A stretch of DNA of 36,169 nucleotides, taken from NCBI RefSeq assembly GCF_000003815.2, contig NC_049985.1, positions 25,529,611 to 25,565,779 of the forward strand, read 5' to 3'. The translations under genes and the position numbers were made by a program. Positions 19,601 to 28,745 of this stretch are shown here, in pieces. Position 1 is the first letter of the stretch. Each line of letters starts with the position of its first letter. The notes under the pieces were generated by a model. That model did not search any database. It was not told the origin of the DNA and was given only the letters and a program-made list of their open reading frames with translations. This DNA comes from Branchiostoma floridae (Eukaryota; Chordata; Leptocardii; Amphioxiformes; Branchiostomatidae).

Positions 19601-20429
19601 AGATCTAGACATGAAGTAGTTATTCTAGACATCGATGAAATGGGGAATTCCTTGGCACAAGGAACCTGAAAATACTGTCCATTATGTCAGTCTTCTTTTG
19701 AAAAGTAGATTCTTACTCAATTACAAAAGGTATTGAAAGGGTCATTACACAAAATATGTAAACTTTGACATGTCAGGAGGAACCAATAGACTTTGATAAT
19801 CTAGCAGACCTTTTACTAGATTAAATGATCATGCATGTTTGTAGAACAGAGTATGTAAAACATTTTCTCTTGATAATACATAGTATTTGTAATTGCTTAG
19901 AGAGTTGTCAATATGGGAAAAGTGGAATTTCTAACTTCAACTAGAGGGTATCCATTAATTGAACGATTTTCTTTTTTTTGAGCTTGAATGCTAATGTCTG
20001 ACTTTCGTGTGCCCTTCTCTTCAGGTGACAGTGCCAGCTCTGGCCTCACAGTACCCAAGTGCTCAGCCTTTCCAGCCTACAAAGTTGGCGCCATCTGTCG
20101 AGGAAGCGAAGAGCGTCGCTGCCGAGTTCGTACTCAACCAGTTGGGGATCCCATTGGACGTCTCCAGCGAGGTCCCCCTGGCCGCCATGGCTGCCACTGC
20201 GGGCACCGCTTACCAGCGTCCGCTAGCGGGGTATGCCCTGGCTAAGGATGCCTCGTCCTACGCACAAGGGTTTGTGCCGATGACGTCTGCTGCGTCCCTT
20301 GCGACGGCTACCTCTCGCCAGGTGCAGAGCCAGGATGTGTACAGCGCCGCCGCGTACGGAGAGTACGCCCAGTACGCTGCAGCAGCCGCGGCCGCCTCCG
20401 CTCAGCACGAGTTATACCAAACGTATTGA
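16652..20429 (+). CDS. A1CF/RBM47: A1CF/RBM47-like RNA-binding protein (three RRMs plus DND1-type dsRBD)
   Basis: Coding exons are 16652-18013 (or -17998), 18431-18529 and 20025-20429, all phase 0; the stop is TGA at 20427-20429. The protein is about 621 residues, near the ~594 of human A1CF and RBM47. The N-terminus has the family block [15 protein letters not shown] and PPPGWEG. RRM1 starts at about residue 69 ([16 protein letters not shown]), RRM2 at about 149 ([16 protein letters not shown]), RRM3 at about 244 ([16 protein letters not shown]). An Ala run (about 360-368) and an RG-rich region (about 383-405) precede the conserved [14 protein letters not shown]. The dsRNA-binding domain ([11 protein letters not shown] to [12 protein letters not shown]) is split by two introns. 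The C-terminus is Ala-rich and ends in YQTY. Family members bind AU-rich RNA; A1CF and RBM47 are cofactors of APOBEC1 C-to-U editing in vertebrates and also act in splicing and stability. An editing role cannot be assumed here. The dsRBD resembles A1CF and the YQTY end resembles RBM47, as expected for a gene predating their split. The Met at 16652 is chosen as the first in-frame one after the acceptor; 16682 is an alternative. Confidence 0.93.
17999..18015 (+). promoter_or_regulatory. Two in-frame alternative 5' splice sites 15 bases apart
   Basis: Donor 1 (CACAG|GTGCCT) has GT at 17999-18000; donor 2 (ACCAG|GTCAGT) has GT at 18014-18015. Both are phase 0, so the choice adds or removes Val-Pro-Leu-Asp-Gln before the dsRBD. 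Donor 2 fits the consensus better, while donor 1 gives the join (SAPQ then MLEEMC) that most resembles vertebrate A1CF. Confidence 0.55.
18103..18202. other. Assembly gap, 100 Ns
   Basis: Exactly 100 N characters, the usual placeholder for a gap of unknown size. It lies in the intron between coding exons 1 and 2 of the A1CF/RBM47-like gene. An additional small exon inside the gap cannot be excluded, although the flanking exons join in frame without one. Confidence 0.97.
18530..18961. repeat. 36-bp minisatellite of the 5' splice site, 12 copies
   Basis: The exon ends TCTACAAG at 18529 and the first unit starts with its GT. Units begin every 36 bases from 18530 to 18926 and read GTACATTCAAACTG, TGTCTTTCAACC, TGTGTACAAG. 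The junction of each unit recreates ACAAG|GTACAT, so eleven further identical donors follow the annotated one; the last unit ends in the variant TGTGTAAAG. The first unit has CTACC where the others have CAACC. Unit length is a multiple of three, and the gene's reading frame stays open through the whole array (repeat [12 protein letters not shown]) to a stop at 19070-19072. Near-identity of copies implies recent expansion or homogenisation. Confidence 0.95.
19003..19230. mobile_element. MITE with CCCCTGTCACATT termini
   Basis: CCCCTGTCACATT at 19007-19019 and its exact reverse complement AATGTGACAGGGG at 19214-19226 bound a roughly 220-bp non-coding element. A short ATT microsatellite sits inside. 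It is in the intron that also carries the splice-donor minisatellite. Confidence 0.7.
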
Positions 20430-21978
20430 ACGTAGTCCAATGGTAGCAATGAATGAGTGCTGTGATGTTGGCTTTGTTTAAAGTGCAACATACCTCAGTA
20501 TGGCTTCACTGTTGAAAAAGTGAGACAAGCGGAAGAGTCTAGAGTTCTTAGGCAAAGGGTGTTCAGAAAAATTTTCCCTGACATTACTGGTAGCATTGCC
20601 ACATTTTTACGCTTTGAGTGTTTCAAAGCAAATTTACATGTCTTTCAAGCATGTATTTAGGCTAGTCTAAGCTGCACAATTTTTTCATGAATTTAATCTT
20701 AGTATCTAGTGATTAGTGTATTGTTGTATGCTAATAGTAAAGAATGTGCCTTAAATGTTTGATGTTTGTATTAATTGAGATTTGCAAATTGTAGCTGAGA
20801 CTGCATAGAAATTCTTTGTGCCAAAGCTATGATCTTAGTATATTTCTGTAGTCTTAATGTAATGTAATCTCTAACCTATAACAAACTGAATAGTATCTTA
20901 ACCACTATTGGTTTAGTGCTTAGTGGCCAGTACTACAGTATGAAGGGTTTTCATTGCTCTGTGGAAAACAAGCTGACAAAAAAAACTCAGTCTTGTTATA
21001 ATAGATGTCTGGAAAGTGGATTGTTAACCATGAATAGTCTGTTCCAAGGAAAATGTAGTTCCTTCGTTGCATCCTGGTTTCATTTCACCTTGTGTTGAAA
21101 AGAAAAATGACCTTACTGTTCAAGTTGGAGAAAAAAGAATCTACCAGGTATACAACCATTGGAATATTTTCAATTATCAACTTGAGTTGAATTGAATTTT
21201 TATCTACCCAATTCTAAGAGTCTGAACCTTAAAATTAAGGTTATTTTAGATGAGTTGACTCTCTTTTTTACAGTTACAGAAGTAACTTGTCTGCCTAGAG
21301 CAAGACAAAACCACATTTGTTTTTATTCTATAAGTTAAGGTATAGAATTTAATATCAATAACATATGAGGTAGAGACAAGGGAGTGTTGTTTTGAGATCA
21401 ATTATGAAACTTTTTATCTCATAATAGCATTCCAAAAGCATGACATGTTTGAATATTGGTAAGTTTACTTTTAAAACCCTCACTCAGAATTGTTAGGGTG
21501 AAGTAGGTTTACAATGTTCAGGTGTATCACTTGCTTTGTTTCAATGTTTCTCATGCCTATAGTTTAGCATAATGCAGTTTTACTTAGCATGAGCACTAAG
21601 ATAGCAATTTTCCTCATGGTTAAGCATGTTGATATTTGTAGCATTTCTCTTCTTATTATATAGGGTATTTTACCTCTTTTTTTTAGAGGATTTTACTTTA
21701 GGGTGCCCGGTTGCACAGAACGTGTGACGTATGCTCACTTTAACTTTAAGATATTTTACTTCTGTCCTATTTTTAAAGTATTCTTTTACCTTTGCAAGGG
21801 ATTCCTAAAGTAGCGGTTTTATCTTTGTCTCAGGAAGGCCTTGTACTTGTTTGCCATTGGCTGTTTGCCGACCAATCACAAAGAGTTTTATCATGTACAG
21901 TTTCAAAAGTTTGACATTGAGAGAAGTGGCCTTGTGTTGTGATACTTAGTGCCAGAAAAACTTTATTGTTGCAGTAAG

Positions 21979-22316
21979 GCCAAACTGATTTGATTATTTG
22001 GATGGTATCCTCTATGCATCCCAAAACTGATGCAAACGTGAAAAGACAAAAAAATGCCTTTGATGATTCAAAATTTTAATACTAGTAGTTAGGAAGATTG
22101 AACACACAAAAGTTCAGCATACAAAACAATAGATTCAATTTTGTTCATTCTTATATTCTCTTTATTTGTATACTTTTTCCATTTTTTTTTGCAATTCACA
22201 GTTTACCTTTCCTTCTTTGTACCAATTGTAGTATGGTTTGAAACTTTTCCTTTTGGAAGCAGAAAAAATTGATGTGCGCGTGTGGATGTCATCCAAATAG
22301 TCAAGTCAGATTGGCC
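21979..22316 (-). mobile_element. MITE, family A copy 3 (reverse orientation)
   Basis: The left arm GGCCAAACTGATTTGATTAT, continuing TTGGATGG, is matched by the reverse complement of the right arm (GGATGTCATCC, then AAATAGTCAAGTCAGATTGGCC) with a few mismatches over about 33 bp. The interior matches the reverse complement of the 13726 copy. It lies within the predicted 3' UTR. Confidence 0.7.
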
Positions 22317-22845
22317 TAACCTGGTGTTATTTGATTCATCATTGTGATTGTTCTGTCCATCATGTGACCACCATGTTGTGTGTGATTGGTCAAACAGATC
22401 ACATGACCACAAACCAATCGCTTCTCTACCCCATCATGCTTCCTTTAGTAGCAAAAATTCCTACCAAAATCCTGGCACTTGGTACCAAAAGCATTTTGCC
22501 ATTTCAGAGAAAGAGAAGAAGGCTTAAAATCTGGTGCTTGAGAACTATGCACAGAATTTTTAGCCAATCATGACTGCACCCCAAGAAATTTCAGCACTTG
22601 ATTGGTTGGATAATTCACGTGTGGCAAAGTTTAAAACATCCCGTAGCCAACAGCTGTGTTGTCGAGTCAGCGCTGTAGAGCAGCGCTCTCAGAAAAAATG
22701 TCATACAACAATTGATTGTTGTACTGGTGTGATTATCGAGAATGTTGGTTTGAATTTGGAAGGTTGGATCCCTTGTAAATAGTTAAAAATTTCAGTAGAT
22801 GCTTGATACGTACCTGAAAGTAGTGATGTGTGTATGCACATAGTC

Positions 22846-22851
22846 AATAAA
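22846..22851 (+). terminator. Polyadenylation signal AATAAA
   Basis: Canonical hexamer with a TG-rich stretch within 30 bases downstream. It is the best candidate 3' end for the A1CF/RBM47-like transcript. Confidence 0.5.
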
Positions 22852-22929
22852 TCTGCCCTGTTATGCTTAAATGTGTGTCTGATTGTGGTTGACTTTATAT
22901 ACCTCAGTGCACTTTACCAACAAAACTAT

Positions 22930-23275
22930 CTGTATCTGTAAAGCCGATATTATCCCCCTATGGCGTAACACACCAACTTCTGTACCTGTAAAGCCAGTAT
23001 AAACGCCCTTGAGCGTAACGCACCAGCAACTGTATCTGTATAGCTGGTATAACCGCCCTTCGGGATAACATGCTAGCATTTCTATCTATGTGGCCGGTTT
23101 AAGCATAACACACTGTCTTGCTTCAATATCAGTATAGCCAGTATGACCATCCTTCAACATAACGCACTCACTTCTGCATCTGTATAGCTGGTATGACAGT
23201 CCTTCAGCAAAACACACCAGCTTCTGTATCTTTAATTTTATAAACAGTTTAAGTACCCTTCAGTGTATACACCAA
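22930..23275 (+). repeat. Degenerate ~51-bp tandem repeat, about seven copies
   Basis: Units begin near 22930, 22980, 23030, 23081, 23128, 23173 and 23224. The consensus is CTGTATCTGTATAGCCGGTA, then TAACCGCCCTTCAGCGTAAC, then GCACCAGCTT. Copies are strongly diverged. Single or double copies of the same unit occur at 3180-3285, 11110-11160, 25900-25945 and 33975-34050. Confidence 0.75.
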
Positions 23276-23715
23276 AGCAGATGGGATAATAGCAATTTTT
23301 AGTTAGGATAGCACCCAGGTTAGTACAGCACTACTGATAAAAGAACAACATGTAACAGTGCAGATAGTTCTCAATGGCCATCTCTAAATGAATCCTTATT
23401 TCTCCTGGTTTCTTGTTAGTTCCTGACCGGAAAGATTGACTGATTAAACACATGTGGAACCACCGGACCTCTGCTTGGAGAGTACTCCCTAGTGACTTTC
23501 TAATGTACTGCAGCGGAACTTATGGGATTTGATACCTCTTGTTCTAGACATGCTGTGGTCACGATTTTTGAGTGGCAGATAGCCCTTGTTTTTTAATACC
23601 TTTCCTGTACCTTTCCTGTTTTGATGTTGTTCACAATCGCCAAAGTTATAAAAACTATGCCTTGCCCATGGACTTAAGACGGAGTTTTGACCTGTTTTTC
23701 AGTGGGCGCTTGGGG

Positions 23716-24106
23716 CCATGTTGATTTTGATTATATGGATGACATTCACGCTCGCATTAATTTACGGCCGTTTAAAAAGAAAGGTTTTCAACCATGCTGT
23801 AAATCGCACAGAGGCTGTAAATATATGCCGTAGATTGAAAAAAAAGAATATCGAAAAACGCATGCTAATGTCATTGAACGCCGGCGTCAATTTCAAAGTG
23901 AAGGAATAAGACGTAAAAGAACAATAATAAAGAATCCATTGTTCAGTATACCATACACTGTGTGTTTAGTCATTTGTCCAACCTTCCTGACCACTTTAGA
24001 TTTCTTAATGAAGGCAACTTTTTGGGAGGCCAAACGTTTTCTTTGCACGCTCGCATCAGTTTTGCGGTTCCCAGAGGATGTTATCCATATAATCAAATCA
24101 ACATGG
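23716..24106 (+). mobile_element. MITE, family A copy 4 (best-preserved termini, 391 bp)
   Basis: The left terminus (23716-23740) begins CCATGTTGATTTTGATTATA. The right terminus (24083-24106) is its reverse complement apart from one T indel. Subterminal GATGACATTC and GGATGTTATCC, and the interior ATGAAGGCAACTTTTT landmark, define the family. No coding capacity. Confidence 0.8.
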
Positions 24107-24608
24107 TTTGATAAGAATAAAATCATACGGCCCTTTAAGGTCTTTTTTCAAGTTAAGACTTCTAGATAGCAATCTTTCACAGGTAACCTTTGTTTGTGCG
24201 GTGTTTTTTATCAGGGCCTTGCGGCCTTTGCTGGGGGCCGTGTGACTCCGACAGGTGGTCGCCGGCCTTCCTTTGAAGTTTCAAACTTCCCAAGACTTTC
24301 CCAACGAAGAGGACACACCTCCCTCTGTCACTCACATCTCCTAAAGTATCAGACACGTTTAGAACTACTGTGGGAAAATTGTGTTCTTTCGCGTTAGTGG
24401 CTCCAGTCAGTCTGACTCAAAAAGAGACCATTTGGACTGTTCTAATCTTACGGGGGGTTACCGTGAAAAATCCTTTCTTCTTTCCCTCATATTTTCATCA
24501 TCTACAACCATTCTGGTCTAGTGCAACAAGTAGTTCGCGTATATTGGAGATACAGTTATGTTTTAGAAGTGATAGGACTGCATATTTAAAGTTGTACGCC
24601 TTGAAGTA

Positions 24609-24774
24609 ATTATAAAAAGAAGAGACCACCCCCTTTTTTGTACGGTCCCTTGCGCCGGCGACGACCAAGGCACGCGTGGGGTCAGCCTTAGTTCACCGCC
24701 AGTTCTGGCTGCTTCGCTGAGCAAAGTTCACAATCAACAAGATCATTCGTTTTAAGCGTCGCTGCCTTGCACCG
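24609..24774 (+). promoter_or_regulatory. Candidate promoter and untranslated first exon of the second RBM gene
   Basis: A TATA-like ATTATAAAAAG at about 24609-24619 is followed by a CpG-rich stretch and then a donor CACCG|GTAGGT with GT at 24775-24776. This would splice to the acceptor at 27016-27017. Another donor-like AAAG|GTAAAT lies near 25249. The assignment rests on position and motif only. Confidence 0.35.
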
Positions 24775-27017
24775 GTAGGTTTTCAACACGTTTTTCTTAC
24801 CCCACCTCCCGCTCTTAAAATCCAGATTGTAGCAAATATATCCGTACTATGTCGTCTTGCTTGTTTTAGTACATATGGGTCCCTTGTTTAGTTATAGACA
24901 CTGACGCAAAGTGAGTGTAAAGATAGGGACAAGGGGCGAGGAGTGATTTTGAACGGTTCCCGCCCATTCGCGGGGCATTGGGTGCAAATGAGGCGGCGTG
25001 TGGAGCGTGCTTTACCGCCTCTGTTCTCTGTCAAAACCGTGAAATTTGCTGTCAGCTTGTGTCAACATTAACACCCGATGGTACACGGGATATCTCTATA
25101 GGGATCTCCCTGTTCTATGTTAGCAGTATCCTCGCTGTAAAACCTGCAATCTGGTATCGAATTGTTTGCTTTGGCGCACGTTTTATTTAAGGGGCTGCGC
25201 ACTGTGGTGCCTGAAGCTGAAAAACAGCACAATTGAACTTTGGCCAAAGGTAAATTTGACGAAGGACGCCCGGCGACTTGCAAACGGTGAGAAAATTGCA
25301 CACAAAGTCGCATATGTTGCGTTTCATATTCGACTGGACGGGCGCCTACAAAATGTAGCTAAGTTTCCTCTCGTTCTAAAACTTCTCTATTTCCAAACGT
25401 CGCCCTCCGTCCATGAAACGCTGTGGACAAAGGCGTTTTTGCACAATTGCGTCATTTTCAAACATTGGTGCCCAGCCAGAATATGTCTAGAACCATGGGA
25501 AACATTTCGATTCGTCGGGAATCATCTAAAGTTGTCTTGTTGTGAACAACAAGCTTTTGATTTAAGCGGAAATTGTAGTTTCGTGTTCAGGAACTCACAG
25601 TACAAAACTAATCCGACACGTGAACGCTTGATTCAGCAGAACGTGCCTTAAGAATCTTTTTAAATGGCACCTTGTATTTCATATGTCAGTCAGCATTTGG
25701 TCGTCTTTGACGTACCGCCAACAAGCGCGTTGTAACTGGTATCAGTTTTTCCTGAAATCTACACTCCCTGTACCTTCCGTCTTCTAATATTATGTTCCGC
25801 TATGGCAACATTTTGATCACTGCAGTCTCTCTGTAGAATTCTGAAACCGTCCCGTTGTGAGTGAACTTAAGAAATCTGGATATGCAGCTTGTACTGTTCA
25901 TTACAAACCTGGTGTGTTACGCCATGAGGTGGTTTACGGGGTATGCGATACATTTTGTTGTAACGTTATATCAGTCACAAGAAAAATAGCCAGGAGGCCC
26001 AAAATCAATGTTGACATTTGTCTTTTCAAGACCACTTAGTATTAATGCACAATGTTATAAATTTAAGGGAATTTTGAAGGAGGGTAATAATGAACTTGCA
26101 GTGGGTAGGATTTCAATACCAAGGACAGCTCGGCTTTAGAGTTGATCTCCAAGCAGATGTTAGGTTGGACGATCTATCATAGTTTATACCTATCTAGATA
26201 TAGTCAATACTAGTATTCCAGTAGTCCCTTTGTATAACAATATTTATCACAGTTCATTGTTACATTCATATTCCCTAGCTTGTTGGTGCCTTGTACTTGC
26301 AATTAGCCTATGGGCTTGAACTTGCAAATAAACTTTCCTTATATTGCATACCCAGTAACTATACCAGGTCTGTACTGAAGAGTATAAGCTGCATATCCAG
26401 ACAAATTTATTAGATCCATTCACACTGGGAAGAACCACGTCTATTGTTGATAAGTGTGGTGGGTTCTTTTACATGCTTGAGGTGTGGCTCTCCTCACTCA
26501 AACACCTCCTATGCTTAGTTAAAGTACATGATGTTACTAGATTGATATTGGTGAACTTAATGCATGTTTAAAGATTGCATGAAACCACAGTACAGCATTT
26601 TCAGACAAAATCTAAGAAGAACGATAGTTCTTTGGTTTCATATGATCTGGTTGTGTGGCGTAACAGCAAGGTGTTTGGCCAATAACCCAGAGGTCCTGGG
26701 TTCAAATACGTAATTTGATGTTCCACCAATGTCCTTGGGAAAGACACTAAACTCAACTATCCTCTCTTCACTCAGATAAAATGAGTAACGCAGCTTTGGT
26801 TAGGGCCCTCACTCTGATTGGATGTTAAATGGAGGTCCCATGTTTGAAGAGATCCACACCTCGACCATTTATCGAAAAGAGTATCAGTATGAGTGCAACA
26901 ATTAAATCTGTACAGATTACAAACATGCAAATCTACAATATTGGATGTCTATCACTCAGTTAATCTGTTGAACATTCCTTATTGGCTAATGATGATTTCC
27001 TTCTCTTTCCCACCCAG
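24775..27017 (+). other. Probable 5' intron of the second RBM gene
   Basis: Holds a solo transposon end (CTCCAAGCAGATGT at 26147), a tRNA-derived SINE (26650-26890) and a 161-codon frame (25166-25651) with no recognised homology. The right border is TTTCCCACCCAG. Confidence 0.4.
26650..26890 (+). mobile_element. tRNA-derived SINE
   Basis: Starts with an A-box-like TGGCGTAACAGCAAGG, followed by GTTTGGCC, AGAGGTCCTG and a B-box-like GGTTCAAATAC (26699-26709), then GTCCTTGGGAAAGACACT. The layout is that of a Pol III promoter from a tRNA. The 3' boundary is uncertain. Confidence 0.6.
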
Positions 27018-27046
27018 ATCTGAATCAACTGTGATCCCCAGACATC

Positions 27047-28480
27047 ATGTCTGCACCACAACCCCCAGCAATCAAAACCATCGAGGGAGCGCCCAAGGAG
27101 TCGGCCCTGCGAGCCCTCATGCAGCGCTCGGGCTACCCCCTTGTACAGGAAAACGGGCAACGCATCTTCGGCCGCCCACCGCCCGGATGGGAGGGCCCTG
27201 CCCCACAGCGCGGCTGCGAGGTCTTCGTTGGCAAGCTACCCAGAGACTTGTACGAAGACGAACTGGTACCAGTCTTTGAGACCATCGGTAAGATCTATGA
27301 AGTGAGACTCATGATGGACTTCAGTGGGTCCAACCGAGGCTACGCCTTTGTCATGTACACCAACAAGGAGGACGCCAAGAGGGCCGTCAAGCAACTCAAT
27401 AATTATGAAATCAGAAAGGGGAGGCTGCTGGGGGTGTGTCCCAGCGTTGATAACTGCCGCCTTTTCGTGGGCGGGATCCCAAAGAATAAGAAGAAGCACG
27501 AAATCCTAGAAGAGATGTCAAAGGTCACAGAGGGCGTGGTCGACGTGATTGTCTACCCCAGCGCGACTGATAAAACCAAGAATCGTGGATTCGCGTTTGT
27601 TGAGTACGAGAGCCACCGGGCGGCCGCCATGGCGCGCAGGAAGCTGATTCCAGGCCGAATCCAGCTGTGGGGGCACCAGATCGCCGTGGACTGGGCCGAG
27701 CCGGAACCCGAGGTGGACGAAGAGGTCATGAGAAAAGTAAAAGTGTTGTACGTCCGTAACCTGATGGTCACCACAACGGAGGACGACATCAAACAAGCCT
27801 TCGAAGTGGGCGAAGAGGAAACAGTGACAAGGGTGAAGAAGATCCGGGACTACGCGTTCGTCCACTACAAGACGAGAGAGGACGCCATCGCAGCCATGAC
27901 AGCCATGAACGGCAGCACTCTTGAGGGTGCCAAGCTTGAAGTGACCTTCGCTAAGCCAGTGGACAGGAACACGCGTCTGGCTCGTCAGGCCATGAACGAT
28001 CAGAACTTAATGATGCCCGGGCCGTTCCTCCCACCGATGTTTGATCCTCTAGCAGGCCACATGATGGGCGGTCTCGGCGGCATGCCACCTATGGGAGGAA
28101 GGGGACGAGGGGCTGGAGGGATGAGGGGAGGGGGTGGTCGTCAGGGGATGGGGAGGGGGTTCTACACACCCAGGCCACCAGCCAGTTTTAACGCTCCCTA
28201 CATCCCCCCTCCGGGTAGCCCCAGTAAGTCAGCCGTGCAGGTGCTAGAAGAGCTGTGCAGGAAAAACCAGTGGGGAAACCCCCAGTACACCCTCCACTCC
28301 ACTCACACCTCAGGGCAGAACTTCAGGCAGTTGTTCCTATACAAAATCAATGTCCCTGGCTACAGTTCGGGTTCGCCCGGCCCAAACACCCCCTTCACAC
28401 CGAACAAACTAGCCCCAAACCCAGACGACGCTAAGCAGTACGCGGCAGAGTATGTCCTTATGCAGCTCGGACGAAGGTAG
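27047..28480 (+). CDS. RBM46/RBM47/A1CF-family RNA-binding protein, single coding exon
   Basis: A 477-residue protein encoded without introns, stop TAG at 28478-28480. The acceptor CACCCAG at 27011-27017 lies 29 bases before the ATG, so at least one untranslated 5' exon is expected. N-terminal family block ([20 protein letters not shown]); RRM1 from about residue 57 ([16 protein letters not shown]), RRM2 from about 137 ([16 protein letters not shown]), RRM3 from about 232 ([16 protein letters not shown]). A Met/Gly/Arg-rich stretch (about 338-371, GGRGRGAGG) is followed by a dsRNA-binding domain ([12 protein letters not shown] to [10 protein letters not shown]) and the protein stops at once, as in RBM46, without the long Ala-rich tail of A1CF or RBM47. 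It is a tandem paralogue of the gene 6.6 kb upstream; residues 109-220 are identical to it. Family members bind mRNA in nucleus and cytoplasm; RBM46 acts in germ cells. Orthology to RBM46 is suggested by length and C-terminus only, since the converted RRM2 region misleads comparison. Confidence 0.93.
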   Translation: MSAPQPPAIKTIEGAPKESALRALMQRSGYPLVQENGQRIFGRPPPGWEGPAPQRGCEVFVGKLPRDLYEDELVPVFETIGKIYEVRLMMDFSGSNRGYAFVMYTNKEDAKRAVKQLNNYEIRKGRLLGVCPSVDNCRLFVGGIPKNKKKHEILEEMSKVTEGVVDVIVYPSATDKTKNRGFAFVEYESHRAAAMARRKLIPGRIQLWGHQIAVDWAEPEPEVDEEVMRKVKVLYVRNLMVTTTEDDIKQAFEVGEEETVTRVKKIRDYAFVHYKTREDAIAAMTAMNGSTLEGAKLEVTFAKPVDRNTRLARQAMNDQNLMMPGPFLPPMFDPLAGHMMGGLGGMPPMGGRGRGAGGMRGGGGRQGMGRGFYTPRPPASFNAPYIPPPGSPSKSAVQVLEELCRKNQWGNPQYTLHSTHTSGQNFRQLFLYKINVPGYSSGSPGPNTPFTPNKLAPNPDDAKQYAAEYVLMQLGRR

Positions 28481-28562
28481 ACAAGGGAGGATTGACAAGG
28501 CTAGGTTGTTATATGCTGATTTATAGTTGATTTTTTTTCAAGAACTTGTATGTCAAAACAGC

Positions 28563-28745
28563 ATCCCAGGCTTGAGCTCACGAGCCAATGGGCCAAACGC
28601 CCCCTTTACAAAAGTAGCTCGCAATTCAAAACACAGAGTATATGCTGATGCATTTGGGTTGAAGGTAGACAAGGATATGTTGTTTGATATATTATATTGA
28701 TTCAAGTTAATGTTTTGTGAGAACTTAAATGTTGAAAGTTCAAGT
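28563..28745 (+). pseudogene. Decayed tandem duplicate of the RBM gene's C-terminal coding end
   Basis: Aligns to about 28370-28560 with a spacing of about 188 bases. GGGCCAAACGCCCCCTTTAC matches GGCCCAAACACCCCCTTCAC. Further on, GAG TAT ATG CTG ATG CAT TTG GGT TGA AGG TAG mirrors GAG TAT GTC CTT ATG CAG CTC GGA CGA AGG TAG. Translated, EYMLMHLG-stop-R-stop mirrors [10 protein letters not shown]-stop. About 20 bases are missing in the middle. Similarity continues past the stop (GGTAGACAAGG and GTTGTTTGATATATTA against GTTGTTATATGCTGATTTA), so the duplication included 3' UTR. Confidence 0.75.

Larger units (their letters stand above)
20430..22875 (+). other. Probable 3' UTR of the A1CF/RBM47-like gene
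   Basis: AT-rich with several ATTTA pentamers and no convincing coding sequence. The first clear polyadenylation hexamer seen downstream of the stop is AATAAA at 22846-22851, followed by TG-rich sequence (AATGTGTGTCTGATTGTGG), a fitting downstream element. If correct, the 3' UTR is about 2.4 kb. It contains a MITE at 21979-22316. An earlier site using a variant hexamer is possible. Confidence 0.5.

Noticed and set aside
22930-23275. Considered as a CRISPR-like array because of regular ~51-bp spacing
   Set aside because: The whole unit is repeated with no unique spacers, copies are diverged, and the genome is animal.
26650-26720. Considered as a functional tRNA gene
   Set aside because: A-box and B-box-like motifs are present but no cloverleaf with an anticodon stem could be drawn, and similar sequence recurs at other sites, as expected for a SINE.
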